From Flexivirga meconopsidis (GTDB lineage: Bacteria; Actinomycetota; Actinomycetes; Actinomycetales; Dermatophilaceae): a DNA stretch of 64,000 nucleotides. Of this stretch, positions 27,260-36,046 are shown in pieces (position 1 is the stretch's first letter; each line of letters starts with the position of its first letter). The notes beneath the pieces were generated by a model. That model had not been told where the DNA came from, did no database searches, and saw nothing but the letters and a program-made list of their open reading frames with translations. A program made the translations under genes and the position numbers. The stretch is from assembly GCF_026162425.1 (NCBI RefSeq), contig NZ_JAOBQJ010000005.1, forward strand, positions 372,001 to 436,000. The letters run 5' to 3'.

Positions 27260-28606
27260 TCACTTGGTGTAGGAAATGCGGTAGTCGAGGATGCGTTGCG
27301 CGTCACGCAGTCCCTGCGCCGGCGAGGACTGGCCGAGGTAGGTCGGGCCGAGCGCGATGCTCACATCCGACAGCGCCTCCGCGAGGCCCGTGGCGACCGG
27401 GAAGTTGACGGTCTTGCCCTTCGCCTCGTCGAGGAACGGTGTGAGATCGATGCCCTTGCGCCTCCAGTAGTCGAGGAACAGCGGGTCGAGCTTCTCGATG
27501 GCCGGCCAGACGTAGCCGCCGCTGCCCATCAATCGCTGCGACTGCTCGCCGGCGAGCCACTGCACCAACTGCCACGCTTCCTTGGGGTGTTCGGTGTTGC
27601 TGGCGATGCCGTCGGTGAGGCCATTGAACACGCTGATCCGCCCTTTCGGTCCGGCGGGCAGCGGCGCGACGCCGATCTTGAACTTCGACAGTCCGGACAG
27701 GCCGAGAGTCTGCCAGTCCCCGGTCTGCCAGAGCGCCGTGCGTCCTGAGGCGAAGAGGGTCTGCGCGTTGGTGTCGTCGCCGTTGGGGCCGGTCTGCCCG
27801 GCCGGGACCGCGACGTGCGCCTGCTGCAGCATCCTGGTCAGGAAGGTGAGCGACTGGCGATTCTGCGGGCTGTTCAGACTGGACTTCTTGGCAAACGGCG
27901 CCGGCAGCATCGAGCCGCCGTTCATCGCAAAGAAGCTCAGCAACTGCGCTTGCGGGTCGTTGGTGCTGGCGATCGCATACGTCTTCACCGAACTCGGGTC
28001 GAACTTCGGGTCGAGCGCGTTCCGGCCGCTGGTGTCCGTGGTGATCCGCTTGAGAAATCTCAGGTAACTGCCGCCGTCGACCGGGTTCCACGAGAGGTCG
28101 GTCGGCACCGACCGGACCCCGATCTTCGCCAGGTAATCCTTGTTGTAGTACTGCGCGATCGTGTCCCAGTCCTTCGGCAGCCCGTAGAGCCGGCCGTCCT
28201 TCTCGTGCAGTTTCACCAACGACGGGTAGTACTGCCCCAGATCGATATTCGCGGTCTTCACCTGATCGGTGATGTCGGTGAGCAGCCCACCGGTGACCCA
28301 GTCGCCGAGCCACGGGGTGTTGACCCAGAACACATCCGGTGCGTTGCCGGAGATGTACTGCGCGGTGATCTTTTGTTGGTAGCTCGCGTACGGGACCTGC
28401 TCGATGGTCACCTGGATATTCGGGTGCTGCTTCTCGAACTCATCGATCGAACGCTGGTATCCCTTCTGCTGATTCGCGTCCCACAGCGCGTAGGTCAGGT
28501 GCACTTTTCCGCCGCCACCGGACGGCAACCCCCAGCCGGCCGCCGAGCAACCGGACAGGGTCAGCGCCCCGATCGCGGCCACTGCCGTCATACGCAGACG
28601 TTTCAT
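27260..28606 (-). CDS. Sugar ABC transporter substrate-binding lipoprotein
   Basis: This 448-residue family 1-type binding protein has a lipoprotein signal ending in ALTLSGC. The mature start KVHLTYALWDANQQKGYQRS and IDEFEKQHPNIQVTIEQVPY is typical of oligosaccharide-binding proteins. Aromatic residues suited to sugar stacking include DVFWVNTPWLGDW and WQTGDWQTLGL. Its ATG overlaps the TGA of the upstream permease gene (ATGA). With the GH36 enzyme next door the likely ligand is an alpha-galactoside. No ATPase gene is in the locus, so a shared MsiK-type ATPase is presumably used. Confidence 0.92.
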   Translation of the reverse strand: MKRLRMTAVAAIGALTLSGCSAAGWGLPSGGGGKVHLTYALWDANQQKGYQRSIDEFEKQHPNIQVTIEQVPYASYQQKITAQYISGNAPDVFWVNTPWLGDWVTGGLLTDITDQVKTANIDLGQYYPSLVKLHEKDGRLYGLPKDWDTIAQYYNKDYLAKIGVRSVPTDLSWNPVDGGSYLRFLKRITTDTSGRNALDPKFDPSSVKTYAIASTNDPQAQLLSFFAMNGGSMLPAPFAKKSSLNSPQNRQSLTFLTRMLQQAHVAVPAGQTGPNGDDTNAQTLFASGRTALWQTGDWQTLGLSGLSKFKIGVAPLPAGPKGRISVFNGLTDGIASNTEHPKEAWQLVQWLAGEQSQRLMGSGGYVWPAIEKLDPLFLDYWRRKGIDLTPFLDEAKGKTVNFPVATGLAEALSDVSIALGPTYLGQSSPAQGLRDAQRILDYRISYTK

Positions 28607-29433
28607 CGGCTCGCTCCTGACACGTTGACCGAGTTGACGATGTGCTTCTGGAAGACGACGAAGAGCACCACCATCGGGATGAGCGCCACCAGGGAGCCGG
28701 CGAGCACGAGATTCCACTGCGCGGCGAAGTTGGAGTTGAAGTTGGCGATGCCGACGGTCAGCGTCTGCAGCGCGTTGGAGTCGGTGGCGATGAGCGGCCA
28801 GAGGAAGTTGTTCCAGCCGAAGATCACCGCGATGATCGTCGCCGTCACGATGATCGGGCGGGCCATCGGCACCACCACCCGGGTGAGGATGCGCAATTCC
28901 GAGCAACCGTCCAACCGGGCAGCCTCGATCACCTCGCCGGGGATGCTCAGCAGATACTGCCGCATCAGGAACACCGTGTATGGCGTGCCGAACACATACG
29001 GCAGGAACAACGCCCAATAGGTATTGACCGCACCGGCTTTCGACATCATCACGTAGAGCGGGATCATCGTGACGACGTTGGGCACCATGAGCATCATCAG
29101 GTAACCCCAGAAGACCGCCTCCCGGCCCGGAAACTCCAGCCGGGCGAATGCGTAGGCGCCCATGAACGAGAAACCCACCTGGCCGACCGCCAGGATCAGC
29201 GTGACGCCCGCGGTGTTCAGCAGGTAGTCGCCGAAGTGGTACTCGCCGAAGATCGTCGTGAAGTTGTCGAAGGTAAAGTTCTTCGGCAGGTCCCAGGCAT
29301 GTCCCGACTGGATCTCGCCCAGGGGTTTGAAGGCGGCCATGACCGCGAAGACGTAAGGCGTGACGAAGATCGCCGCGATCACCAGCAGCAACAGGACGTA
29401 TGCCGTGCGCCGCGCTATCCGATTGATGAACAT
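28603..29433 (-). CDS. Sugar ABC transporter permease (MalG-like)
   Basis: This 276-residue permease has six membrane helices, from YVLLLLVIAAIFVTPYVFAV to VALIPMVVLFVVFQKHIV. The cytoplasmic EAA loop, which docks the ATPase, is EVIEAARLDGCSELRILTRV at about residue 185. It pairs with the other permease as a heterodimer in the CUT1 family. The order permease-permease-binding protein on one mRNA is inferred from spacings of 9 nt and a 4-nt overlap. Confidence 0.93.
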   Translation of the reverse strand: MFINRIARRTAYVLLLLVIAAIFVTPYVFAVMAAFKPLGEIQSGHAWDLPKNFTFDNFTTIFGEYHFGDYLLNTAGVTLILAVGQVGFSFMGAYAFARLEFPGREAVFWGYLMMLMVPNVVTMIPLYVMMSKAGAVNTYWALFLPYVFGTPYTVFLMRQYLLSIPGEVIEAARLDGCSELRILTRVVVPMARPIIVTATIIAVIFGWNNFLWPLIATDSNALQTLTVGIANFNSNFAAQWNLVLAGSLVALIPMVVLFVVFQKHIVNSVNVSGASR

Positions 29434-29442
29434 CGTTTCCCC

Positions 29443-30336
29443 TCAGACCATTTCGTAGACGGTGCGCTTGCGGAAGTAGGTGAACTGCGCGATCGTCACG
29501 GCCAGAATGATCAGGAAGAGGATCACCGACAGCGCAGACGCCGCACCGATGCGGAAGCCTTGGAAGCCGCTGGTGTAGATCAGCTGGTTCATCACCGTGG
29601 TGGCCTTGCCGGGGCCACCCTTGGTCATCACGTAGACGGTGTCGAAGACCTGGAACGAGCCGATCACGCCGGTCACCAACACAAACAGCAGGGTCGGGCG
29701 AAGCAGCGGCAGCGTCACGTGCAGGAACTGCCGGAAGCGGCTGGCGCCGTCGATCGAGGACGCCTCGTAGACCTGCGCGGGGATCGCCTGCAGCCCGGCG
29801 AGGAAGAAGAGCATGTTGTAACCGACGTACTGCCAGATGTTGGCGAAGGCGACCACCGGCAGCGCCCACATGTTCGAGTTGAGCCAGTCAGGGCCGGTGA
29901 CGCCCACCGCCGACAGCAGCGTGTTCACCATGCCGTTGGTGGGGTCGAAGATCCACTGCCAGACCACCGCCATCGCGACCGGCGTCGCGAGGTACGGCAG
30001 CACGCAGAGGACGCGCACGACCGAGGTGAACCGGCCGGTGCGGTTCATCAACATCGCCATACCGAGTGCCAACGCGGTCTGCAGCGGGATGTTGAGCAGC
30101 ACGTAGAGGACGGTGATCCACAGCGCGTGCCCGGCACCCTCGTAACGGAACACGTCGACGTAGTTGGCCAGGCCCACGAACTCCGGTGCGTTGAGCAGAT
30201 TCCAGCGCAGGAAGGAGAACGCGATCACCAGGATGACCGGCACGGCGAGGAACACCGTCACGCCGAACAGGCTCGGCGCGAGCAGGCCGTAGGCGGTAAG
30301 TCGTTGTCGTCGGCGATTGCCGGTGTCCGTGGTCAT
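29443..30336 (-). CDS. Sugar ABC transporter permease (MalF-like)
   Basis: This 297-residue permease has six membrane helices, from LLAPSLFGVTVFLAVPVILV to ALSVILFLIILAVTIAQFTY. The EAA loop is QVYEASSIDGASRFRQFLHV at about residue 202, with the conserved Gly. It is the first gene of the operon, with GAGGGGG about nine bases before its ATG. A LacI-type regulator gene diverges 144 bp upstream, and a palindrome and a possible promoter lie in that gap. Confidence 0.93.
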   Translation of the reverse strand: MTTDTGNRRRQRLTAYGLLAPSLFGVTVFLAVPVILVIAFSFLRWNLLNAPEFVGLANYVDVFRYEGAGHALWITVLYVLLNIPLQTALALGMAMLMNRTGRFTSVVRVLCVLPYLATPVAMAVVWQWIFDPTNGMVNTLLSAVGVTGPDWLNSNMWALPVVAFANIWQYVGYNMLFFLAGLQAIPAQVYEASSIDGASRFRQFLHVTLPLLRPTLLFVLVTGVIGSFQVFDTVYVMTKGGPGKATTVMNQLIYTSGFQGFRIGAASALSVILFLIILAVTIAQFTYFRKRTVYEMV

Positions 30337-30383
30337 CGAGGACCCCCTCGGTCGGAACGTCAGGCTCGCGATCGAATCCTGGT

Positions 30384-30393
30384 TGAACGTTCA
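30384..30393. promoter_or_regulatory. LacI-family operator candidate
   Basis: TGAACGTTCA is a perfect 10-bp palindrome with a central CG, the usual core of LacI/GalR-family operators. It lies 48 bp from the permease start and 88 bp from the regulator start. On the minus side it would sit just downstream of a possible -10, where binding would block the transport operon. TTGAAC (30383-30388) with TAAACT (30405-30410, 16-bp spacer) could be the promoter of the regulator gene itself. Confidence 0.55.
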
Positions 30394-30402
30394 CGCTGGA
30401 TG

Positions 30403-30434
30403 ACTAAACTGCCACCCGGACCAGTGCACGTCAA
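30403..30434 (-). promoter_or_regulatory. Possible promoter of the alpha-galactoside operon
   Basis: On the minus strand TTGACG (30434-30429) is followed after 20 bp by TTTAGT (30408-30403), a weak sigma-70-type pair with a long spacer. The TGAACGTTCA palindrome lies 9 bp downstream of the -10 candidate. Confidence 0.25.
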
Positions 30435-30480
30435 GGCTTTCGCGTGATTTGCACCACAACGAGGAAAGAAGGTCGGCGCG

Positions 30481-31476
30481 GTGCCCGCACGTGACCAACG
30501 CACCACGATCACCCAGGTCGCGAATGCTGCCGGGGTCTCAATACAGACTGTTTCCAACGTAATCCGGGGCCGCGGGCGCGTCGGCGAGGCGACCCGGGAG
30601 CGGGTTGCCAAGGTGATCAGCGAGCTCAACTATGTGCCGCATCCGGGCGCGAGCAGCATGCGGTCCAATCGCACCGGGCAGCTCGCGCACCCGATGCCGC
30701 CGCAGTCTTTCGAGCCAACCAACAACATCAACGTCGAGTTCATCCGCGGACTGGTCGCCGCCGCCGCGACGCATGGCTACCACGTGGTGCTGACCCGATC
30801 TGACGGCGATCCCGAGGAGATCGCCGAGCTCTGCCGCTCGGGCCGCATCGACGGGTTCGTCTTCACCGGTATGCAGCCGGACGACCTGCGCATGGAGACC
30901 GCGCACCGGCTCGGCATGCCGTTCGCCTGCTTCGGGCGCACCGCGCCCGACCTCCCGCAGGCCTGGGTCGATATCCACAACGCGGACGGCACCGACGAGG
31001 CGACGACGCTGCTGATCGACACCGGACACCGCAGGATCGCCTTCCTCGGTCATGAGAGCCCCTACTTCTGGGATGCCGAACGCCGTGACGGCTACCTGCA
31101 GGCGATGGCCCGCGCCGGACTCCAGTCGCGCGTCGCCCTCTGCGGCTCGACCGACAAGGACATCGAGGCGGCCGCCCGCAAGCTGCTCGGTCGCGGACGC
31201 CCGTCGGCGATCGTCTGCTCCAGTGACCGTCTCGCGGTCGCCCTGTATGCCGAGGCGGGTCGCCGCGGGATCGAGGTCGGCAAGGAGCTGGCCATCACCG
31301 GCTTCGACGACTGGATCGTGGGCCGCAACCTCTCCCCTGCCCTGACGACGGTGAGCACCGACCTGCACGACATCGCGGGTCGGGTCGTAGACCGGTTCCT
31401 GACCGAACTCGCCGGCCCGACCGACGCACCCGGCGAGTTCGTCCCGGTCGAGTTGCTACGCCGCGGAAGTGCCTGA
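30481..31476 (+). CDS. LacI-family transcriptional regulator
   Basis: In this 331-residue regulator the N-terminal helix-turn-helix and hinge helix are seen in TTITQVANAAGVSIQTVSNV, then RGRGRVGEATRERV and LNYVPHPGASSMRSNRTGQL. The periplasmic-binding-protein-like effector domain runs from about residue 65 to the end, with conserved GHRRIAFLGHESPYF and ITGFDDW. The start is GTG with GAGGAAAGAAGG upstream. It diverges from the sugar ABC/alpha-galactosidase operon and very probably represses it until an alpha-galactoside or its product binds. Confidence 0.92.
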   Translation: MPARDQRTTITQVANAAGVSIQTVSNVIRGRGRVGEATRERVAKVISELNYVPHPGASSMRSNRTGQLAHPMPPQSFEPTNNINVEFIRGLVAAAATHGYHVVLTRSDGDPEEIAELCRSGRIDGFVFTGMQPDDLRMETAHRLGMPFACFGRTAPDLPQAWVDIHNADGTDEATTLLIDTGHRRIAFLGHESPYFWDAERRDGYLQAMARAGLQSRVALCGSTDKDIEAAARKLLGRGRPSAIVCSSDRLAVALYAEAGRRGIEVGKELAITGFDDWIVGRNLSPALTTVSTDLHDIAGRVVDRFLTELAGPTDAPGEFVPVELLRRGSA

Positions 31477-31485
31477 TAGCTCTCG

Positions 31486-33399
31486 CTATTCAGCGAGCCA
31501 GGAGGCGTAGGCGTCGAACGTGTAGGGCCTGCCGAGGAAGTCCGCGACGAGGTCGGCCGCGTCCTTGCGGCCACCCGGCACCAGCACCCGGTCGCGATAG
31601 TGACCGGCGACCTCGGCGTCGAAGAGCTGCTCTCGGTCAAACGCGCTGAACATGTCCTTGGCGATCACCAACGACCACATGTAGGTGTAGTAGCCCGAGC
31701 TGTAACCGTCCAGATGCCCGAAGGCGCAGTGGAAGTGGGTGTTCGGCAGGTAGGGGAACACCGAGTATTTCGCCTGCAAGTCCTGCACGACGGCGGTGAT
31801 GTCGTCATACGCCCGCAGGTGCAGATTGAGCGACAGCGCCGCGTAGAACATCTGGGTGCGCGCCTGGAAGCCCTTGCCGAAGTCGTCGGCCTTGCGCATC
31901 CGGTCCACCAGGTCGGCGGGGATCGTCTCCCCCGCCTCGTTGGCGGCGAAGGTCGCGAGCACGTCGGCGTCCCAGGCCCATTCCTCGAGCATCTGGCTCG
32001 GTGCCTCGACGAAGTCCCACTCGGTTGCCACGCCGGAGAAGCGCACCCACTCCTGGTCCCCACCCAGCACGTGATGGATCAGGTGGCCGAACTCGTGGAA
32101 GAGGGTCACCACCTCGTCGTGTTCCATGAGCCCGCGGCTGAAGTTGCAGACCAGCACGCCTTCGGGCAGTTGCCGTCCGCGCACGCCCGGACGCAGGTCA
32201 AACTGCGCAGCGTGCTTGAACTTGCCGTCGCGCGGGTGCAGGTCGAGGTAGATGCGGCCGATCCGCTGCCCGTCCCGGGTGACGTCGTATGACGTGACGT
32301 CCTCGTGCCAGGTCTGCGTCTGCACCGGCGTGAAGCCGATGCCGAACAGCCGACCGGTGACGTCGAGCAGGCCCTGACGCACCGTGGGGAAGGGGAAGTA
32401 GGTGCGGACCAGCTGCGCGTCGACCGCGTAGTCCTCCTTGCGCACCAGCTCCGAGTAGTAGTTGACGTCCGGGGAGTCGATGTCGGTCGCGTCCGGGCGG
32501 TCCCGCTGCAGCCGGCGCAGCAGGACGTCCTTGTCGCGGGTCGCGCTGTCGGTTGCCGCGTCGGTGATCTTGTCGATGAATTCGCCGATGGCAGCGGCGT
32601 TTCCGATCATCTTGACCTCGGCGTCGTAGTCGGCCCAGGACGGGTAGCCGAGTAGCTTCGCGTGCTCGGCGCGCAGCCCGAAGAGCCGCTGCAACACCGC
32701 GTCGTTCGCCGGCCACGCGACGTTGAGTCGCTCCATCGACATGGCCCGCCGGGTCTGCGGGTCACGCGCGAACGTCATCAGCGGGACCGCGTCGGGGTAG
32801 TCGGTGGTCACCGTGACCAGACCGTCCTCCTCCGCGGGGTGGGCGTCGAGCCAGTCCTGCGGCAGGCCGGCGAGCGCGTCCGGAGCCACCCGGATCTCGC
32901 GCACCCCCTCGCGGATGTGCTTGCTCAGCTCCTGGCCGGCCTTGAGCTCCTGCTCGGCGAGAACGGCCAGCCGCTCTCGGGTGGCGTCGTCCCGGTCGAC
33001 GCCGCTGCGCCGGAAGTCACGCAGCGTCCGCTCCAGCAGCCGCTGCCCGTCCTCGTCCAGTCCGCTGCCATCGACACCGTCGATGATCGCGAAGACCTCC
33101 ACATCCATGCCGAGCTCGGTGGCAAACGCGTCGAGCTCCTGCATCGCGGCCTCCGCCCGCTCGCGCACCGCGCCGCTCGGGTGCACCTCGGAGAAGACCG
33201 CGACCACCGACGCGGCGTTGCCCAGCGCGAGCTGGATGTCGTTCCAAGCCTGCAACACCGCCAGCGGCTCGGCAGGCGGCTGCTTCTTGAACGTGTCGAC
33301 CAGCTCACGGGCGCTGGCGAGCCCACGGTCGCCGATGTCGCGCACCCAGTCCTCGAACTCATCGGCGGTGGGCAGGGTCTGCGGTTGCAACTCGGTCAC
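31486..33399 (-). CDS. M3 family oligopeptidase
   Basis: This 637-residue zinc oligopeptidase of the thimet/Dcp-type family M3 has the zinc motif in VTLFHEFGHLIHHVL (HExGH) and the downstream third ligand in EWDFVEAPSQMLEEWAW. Other conserved stretches are FDLRPGVRG and ALSLNLHLRAYD. There is no signal peptide, so it acts on short peptides in the cytoplasm. It converges with the LacI gene after 9 bp, and 44 bp separate its start from mutM upstream. Confidence 0.9.
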   Translation of the reverse strand: MTELQPQTLPTADEFEDWVRDIGDRGLASARELVDTFKKQPPAEPLAVLQAWNDIQLALGNAASVVAVFSEVHPSGAVRERAEAAMQELDAFATELGMDVEVFAIIDGVDGSGLDEDGQRLLERTLRDFRRSGVDRDDATRERLAVLAEQELKAGQELSKHIREGVREIRVAPDALAGLPQDWLDAHPAEEDGLVTVTTDYPDAVPLMTFARDPQTRRAMSMERLNVAWPANDAVLQRLFGLRAEHAKLLGYPSWADYDAEVKMIGNAAAIGEFIDKITDAATDSATRDKDVLLRRLQRDRPDATDIDSPDVNYYSELVRKEDYAVDAQLVRTYFPFPTVRQGLLDVTGRLFGIGFTPVQTQTWHEDVTSYDVTRDGQRIGRIYLDLHPRDGKFKHAAQFDLRPGVRGRQLPEGVLVCNFSRGLMEHDEVVTLFHEFGHLIHHVLGGDQEWVRFSGVATEWDFVEAPSQMLEEWAWDADVLATFAANEAGETIPADLVDRMRKADDFGKGFQARTQMFYAALSLNLHLRAYDDITAVVQDLQAKYSVFPYLPNTHFHCAFGHLDGYSSGYYTYMWSLVIAKDMFSAFDREQLFDAEVAGHYRDRVLVPGGRKDAADLVADFLGRPYTFDAYASWLAE

Positions 33400-33443
33400 C
33401 GCAGCAAACTAGCCGACCGCCCCCAACAGTCGTCGGCGGCTGG

Positions 33444-34310
33444 CTACTTGCGCACCCGCGGCCTCGGCTGGCAGGCCGGGCAGCTGAACGACGACCGGTT
33501 CATGAAGCTCTCCCGCACCATCAGCGTGCCGCACCGACGACACGGATCACCTTGCCGTCCATAGGCATTCAGCGATCGCTCGAAGTAGCCACTTGCACCG
33601 TTGACGTTGACGTAGAGCGCGTCGAAGCTCGTGCCGCCCTTGCCGAGCGCCTCGGTCATCACGGCCGTGGCGTGGTCGAGCACCTGCAGCACGGCTCCCG
33701 CGGCGAGCCGCTCGGTCGGTCGTTCGCCGTGCAGCTTCGCCCGCCAGAGCGCCTCGTCGGCGTAGATGTTGCCGATGCCGGACACCAGCGTCTGGTCCAG
33801 CAGCGCTCGCTTGAGCTGGGTGCGCCGGCGGCGCATCGCTCGTCCGACGGCCACCTGGTCGAAGACCGCCTCGAGCGGGTCCGGCGCGATGTGGGTGATC
33901 ACGTCCGGGACGGGCGCCCCGCCATACGGATCCTCGGCGAGGTCGACCAGTTGGAGGCCGCCGAAGGTGCGCTGGTCGACAAACCGCAGCTGCTGCCCGT
34001 CGGGGAGGTCGAAGATCGCGTGCGCGTGCTTCTCCCGGGGCGCGTCGGCGGCCTCGACGAGCAGTTGCCCACTCATCCCCAGATGTATGACGAGAGCCTC
34101 GCCCCCGTCGAGCTCCAGCCAGAGATACTTCCCCCGCCGCCGGGCCGCGGCCACCTGCCGGCCGCGCAACCGCGCGGCGAGATCGTCCGGCCCGGGCACA
34201 TGCCGGCGTGCGACGCGGGAGCCGTGAATCTCCACGGCCTGGAAGGTTTTGCCGAGGACGTGGCTTTCGAGCCCCCGTCGGACGACCTCGACCTCGGGTA
34301 GCTCAGGCAC
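33444..34310 (-). CDS. mutM: Formamidopyrimidine-DNA glycosylase
   Basis: MutM removes 8-oxoguanine and formamidopyrimidines and nicks the abasic site. The 288-residue protein starts at GTG at 34310, which puts the catalytic Pro at position 2 and Glu at 3 ([14 protein letters not shown]). The lesion-loop Lys is in [10 protein letters not shown], the H2TH region in [17 protein letters not shown], and the zinc finger at the end is CRRCGTLM ... SFSCPAC. A longer start is ruled out because it would bury the catalytic Pro. It overlaps the rnc stop by 8 nt, the usual actinobacterial rnc-mutM pairing. Confidence 0.95.
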   Translation of the reverse strand: MPELPEVEVVRRGLESHVLGKTFQAVEIHGSRVARRHVPGPDDLAARLRGRQVAAARRRGKYLWLELDGGEALVIHLGMSGQLLVEAADAPREKHAHAIFDLPDGQQLRFVDQRTFGGLQLVDLAEDPYGGAPVPDVITHIAPDPLEAVFDQVAVGRAMRRRRTQLKRALLDQTLVSGIGNIYADEALWRAKLHGERPTERLAAGAVLQVLDHATAVMTEALGKGGTSFDALYVNVNGASGYFERSLNAYGRQGDPCRRCGTLMVRESFMNRSSFSCPACQPRPRVRK

Positions 34311-35055
34311 CGGTGGCGGCGGCGTCGCTGCGCGCCTTGAGCTCGCGCCAGGCGGCCTCGGCGGCCTGTTGTTCGGCGGCCTTCTTGCTGCGGCCGACGC
34401 CGGAGCCAAGCTGCTCCTCGGCGATCATCACTCGCGCGGTGAAGGTCTTGTCGTGGTCGGGCCCGTCCTCCTCGACCTGATAGGACGGCACGCCGAGCGC
34501 CAGGGTGGAGGTGATCTCCTGCAGCGAGGTCTTCCAGTCCAGCCCGGCGCCGAGCAGCGCCGACTGCTGGATCAGGTCGCCCATCAGGTTGTGGATCAGC
34601 GAGGTCGCGGCTGGCAGGCCACCGCACAGATAGACGGTGCCGATCACCGCCTCCATCGTGTCGGCCAGGATCGAGTCCTTGTCGCGGCCACCGGTCGTGG
34701 TCTCACCGCGCCCGAGCATGAGGAAACCGCCGAGCTCGAGCTCACGGGCGACTTTCGCCAGGGCACGCGAATTCACCACGGCCGCACGGAATTTCGCGAG
34801 CTGCCCCTCCGGCAGGTCGGGGTGCGCGTCATACAGGTGATCGGTCACGACCAGACCGAGGACGGCGTCGCCGAGGAACTCCTGGCGCTCGTTGTGCGGG
34901 ATCCCGCCGTTCTCGTAGGCGAAGGATCGGTGCGTCAGGGCACGCACCAGCAGCGGCTCGTCGACAACCGTCCCCGATCGCTGTTGCAGGATCGAGGCGA
35001 GGTCGCCGACGGGCCGCTGCGGGACGTCAGCACGAGGCCGCTTTGCAGGACTCAT
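34303..35055 (-). CDS. rnc: Ribonuclease III
   Basis: RNase III cuts double-stranded RNA in rRNA maturation and mRNA turnover. The 250-residue protein has the catalytic signature [20 protein letters not shown], the second acidic site in [12 protein letters not shown], and a C-terminal double-stranded RNA-binding domain (about 175-240, ending in [18 protein letters not shown]). It lies 15 bp after rpmF in the cluster DUF177-rpmF-rnc-mutM, conserved in actinobacteria. Confidence 0.96.
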   Translation of the reverse strand: MSPAKRPRADVPQRPVGDLASILQQRSGTVVDEPLLVRALTHRSFAYENGGIPHNERQEFLGDAVLGLVVTDHLYDAHPDLPEGQLAKFRAAVVNSRALAKVARELELGGFLMLGRGETTTGGRDKDSILADTMEAVIGTVYLCGGLPAATSLIHNLMGDLIQQSALLGAGLDWKTSLQEITSTLALGVPSYQVEEDGPDHDKTFTARVMIAEEQLGSGVGRSKKAAEQQAAEAAWRELKARSDAAATGA

Positions 35056-35070
35056 GCGGAGTGCGAGCCC

Positions 35071-35265
35071 TTAGCTCTGGTGCTCGGTGCGCTCCGCCGC
35101 GCTGTAGTGGCGGTCCTTGTAGGTGCCACAGTTCGGGCACGCCATGTGGCCCTGCTTCGCTGCGCCGCAGTTGGGGCAGGTCGCGAGCGCGGTCGGCGTC
35201 GCCTTCCACTGCGCACGGCGCGAACGGGTGTTGGCGCGCGACATCTTCCGCTTCGGGACAGCCAC
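35071..35265 (-). CDS. rpmF: 50S ribosomal protein L32, zinc-binding form
   Basis: This 64-residue L32 has [20 protein letters not shown] at the start and two CxxC pairs ([10 protein letters not shown] and [10 protein letters not shown]) that bind zinc. This is the C+ form, expected to predominate under zinc-replete growth. It lies 1 bp after the DUF177 gene and is surely co-transcribed with it and rnc. Confidence 0.97.
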   Translation of the reverse strand: MAVPKRKMSRANTRSRRAQWKATPTALATCPNCGAAKQGHMACPNCGTYKDRHYSAAERTEHQS

Positions 35266-35266
35266 G

Positions 35267-35854
35267 TCAATTCCTCTTCTCGTCGGAGTCGGTGGTGTCT
35301 TCGCCGCCGGCGAGGCCCGCCAGCGCCGACCACCGGGGGTCGATCACTTCGTGGTGGTGCGTCGGGTCGTCCGCCAGACGTGCGCCGCATTCGGAGCACA
35401 GGCCCGGGCAGTCGTCCCGACATACCGGCTGGAAGGGCAGTGCAGGCACCACCGCATCCCGCAGCACGGGCTCCAGGTCGGCCAGGTCGCCGTCCAGCTC
35501 GTGCACGTCTTCTTCTTCGTCCTCACCGGCCACCTCGTGGTGGTGAGCGGCCTTGTCGGTGTAGGCGAACAGCTCCTGAAACGGCACGTCGATCTCCAGA
35601 TCGACAGGTTCCAGGCACCGCACGCAAGCACCGGTCGCCGTGGCGCTCACCGTGCCCGAGACCAGCACGCCCTCCATCACCGACTCCAGCCGCAGCCGCA
35701 GGGTCATCGGCTGACCCTCGGGAACGCTGATCACATCGGTGCCGAAGTGCTCCGGCGCCGGCACCTGCAACTCGCGTTCGACCATCTGACCGGGTCGCCG
35801 AGCAAGCTCCTTGGTGTCAAGGACCAGTGGGCGGCGGGTATCAGCGTTCATCAT
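35267..35854 (-). CDS. DUF177 (YceD-like) protein
   Basis: This 195-residue protein has the DUF177 signature: [14 protein letters not shown], the cysteine pair [17 protein letters not shown], and the C-terminal [20 protein letters not shown], which may bind a metal. The middle is acidic ([19 protein letters not shown]). The gene almost always precedes rpmF, and plant and bacterial members are linked to 23S rRNA/large subunit accumulation. Two adjacent ATGs (35854 and 35851) are possible starts, neither with a strong ribosome site. Confidence 0.88.
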   Translation of the reverse strand: MMNADTRRPLVLDTKELARRPGQMVERELQVPAPEHFGTDVISVPEGQPMTLRLRLESVMEGVLVSGTVSATATGACVRCLEPVDLEIDVPFQELFAYTDKAAHHHEVAGEDEEEDVHELDGDLADLEPVLRDAVVPALPFQPVCRDDCPGLCSECGARLADDPTHHHEVIDPRWSALAGLAGGEDTTDSDEKRN

Positions 35855-36006
35855 CGAAGAAAGGCGTGAGTTGCAGGTGAAAAGGCACGGCCCTGCGCGT
35901 GGACGACAAGACCGAAGGTCAAGGCTACCGGCTCCGGTGCCAGTCTCCCAAACCGACCGATTTTCGTTCCGGTGTGAAACCGTCATAACATCGTATGCCG
36001 AAACCC

Positions 36007-36020
36007 ACTACATCTGTAGT
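36007..36020. promoter_or_regulatory. BlaI/CopY-type operator candidate
   Basis: ACTACATCTGTAGT has perfect six-base arms around TC and includes TACA-NN-TGTA, the core recognised by BlaI/MecI/CopY-family repressors. It lies 26 bp upstream of the membrane protein start, just before GGGAGGAG. No such repressor gene lies in the window. Confidence 0.5.
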
Positions 36021-36046
36021 AAATCAGCACGGGAGGAGACGAGGTC

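Noticed and set aside
28642-30447. A 601-codon plus-strand open frame
   Set aside because: It is antisense to two well-defined ABC permease genes, and its product is a His/Arg/Asp/Glu-rich string without any domain.
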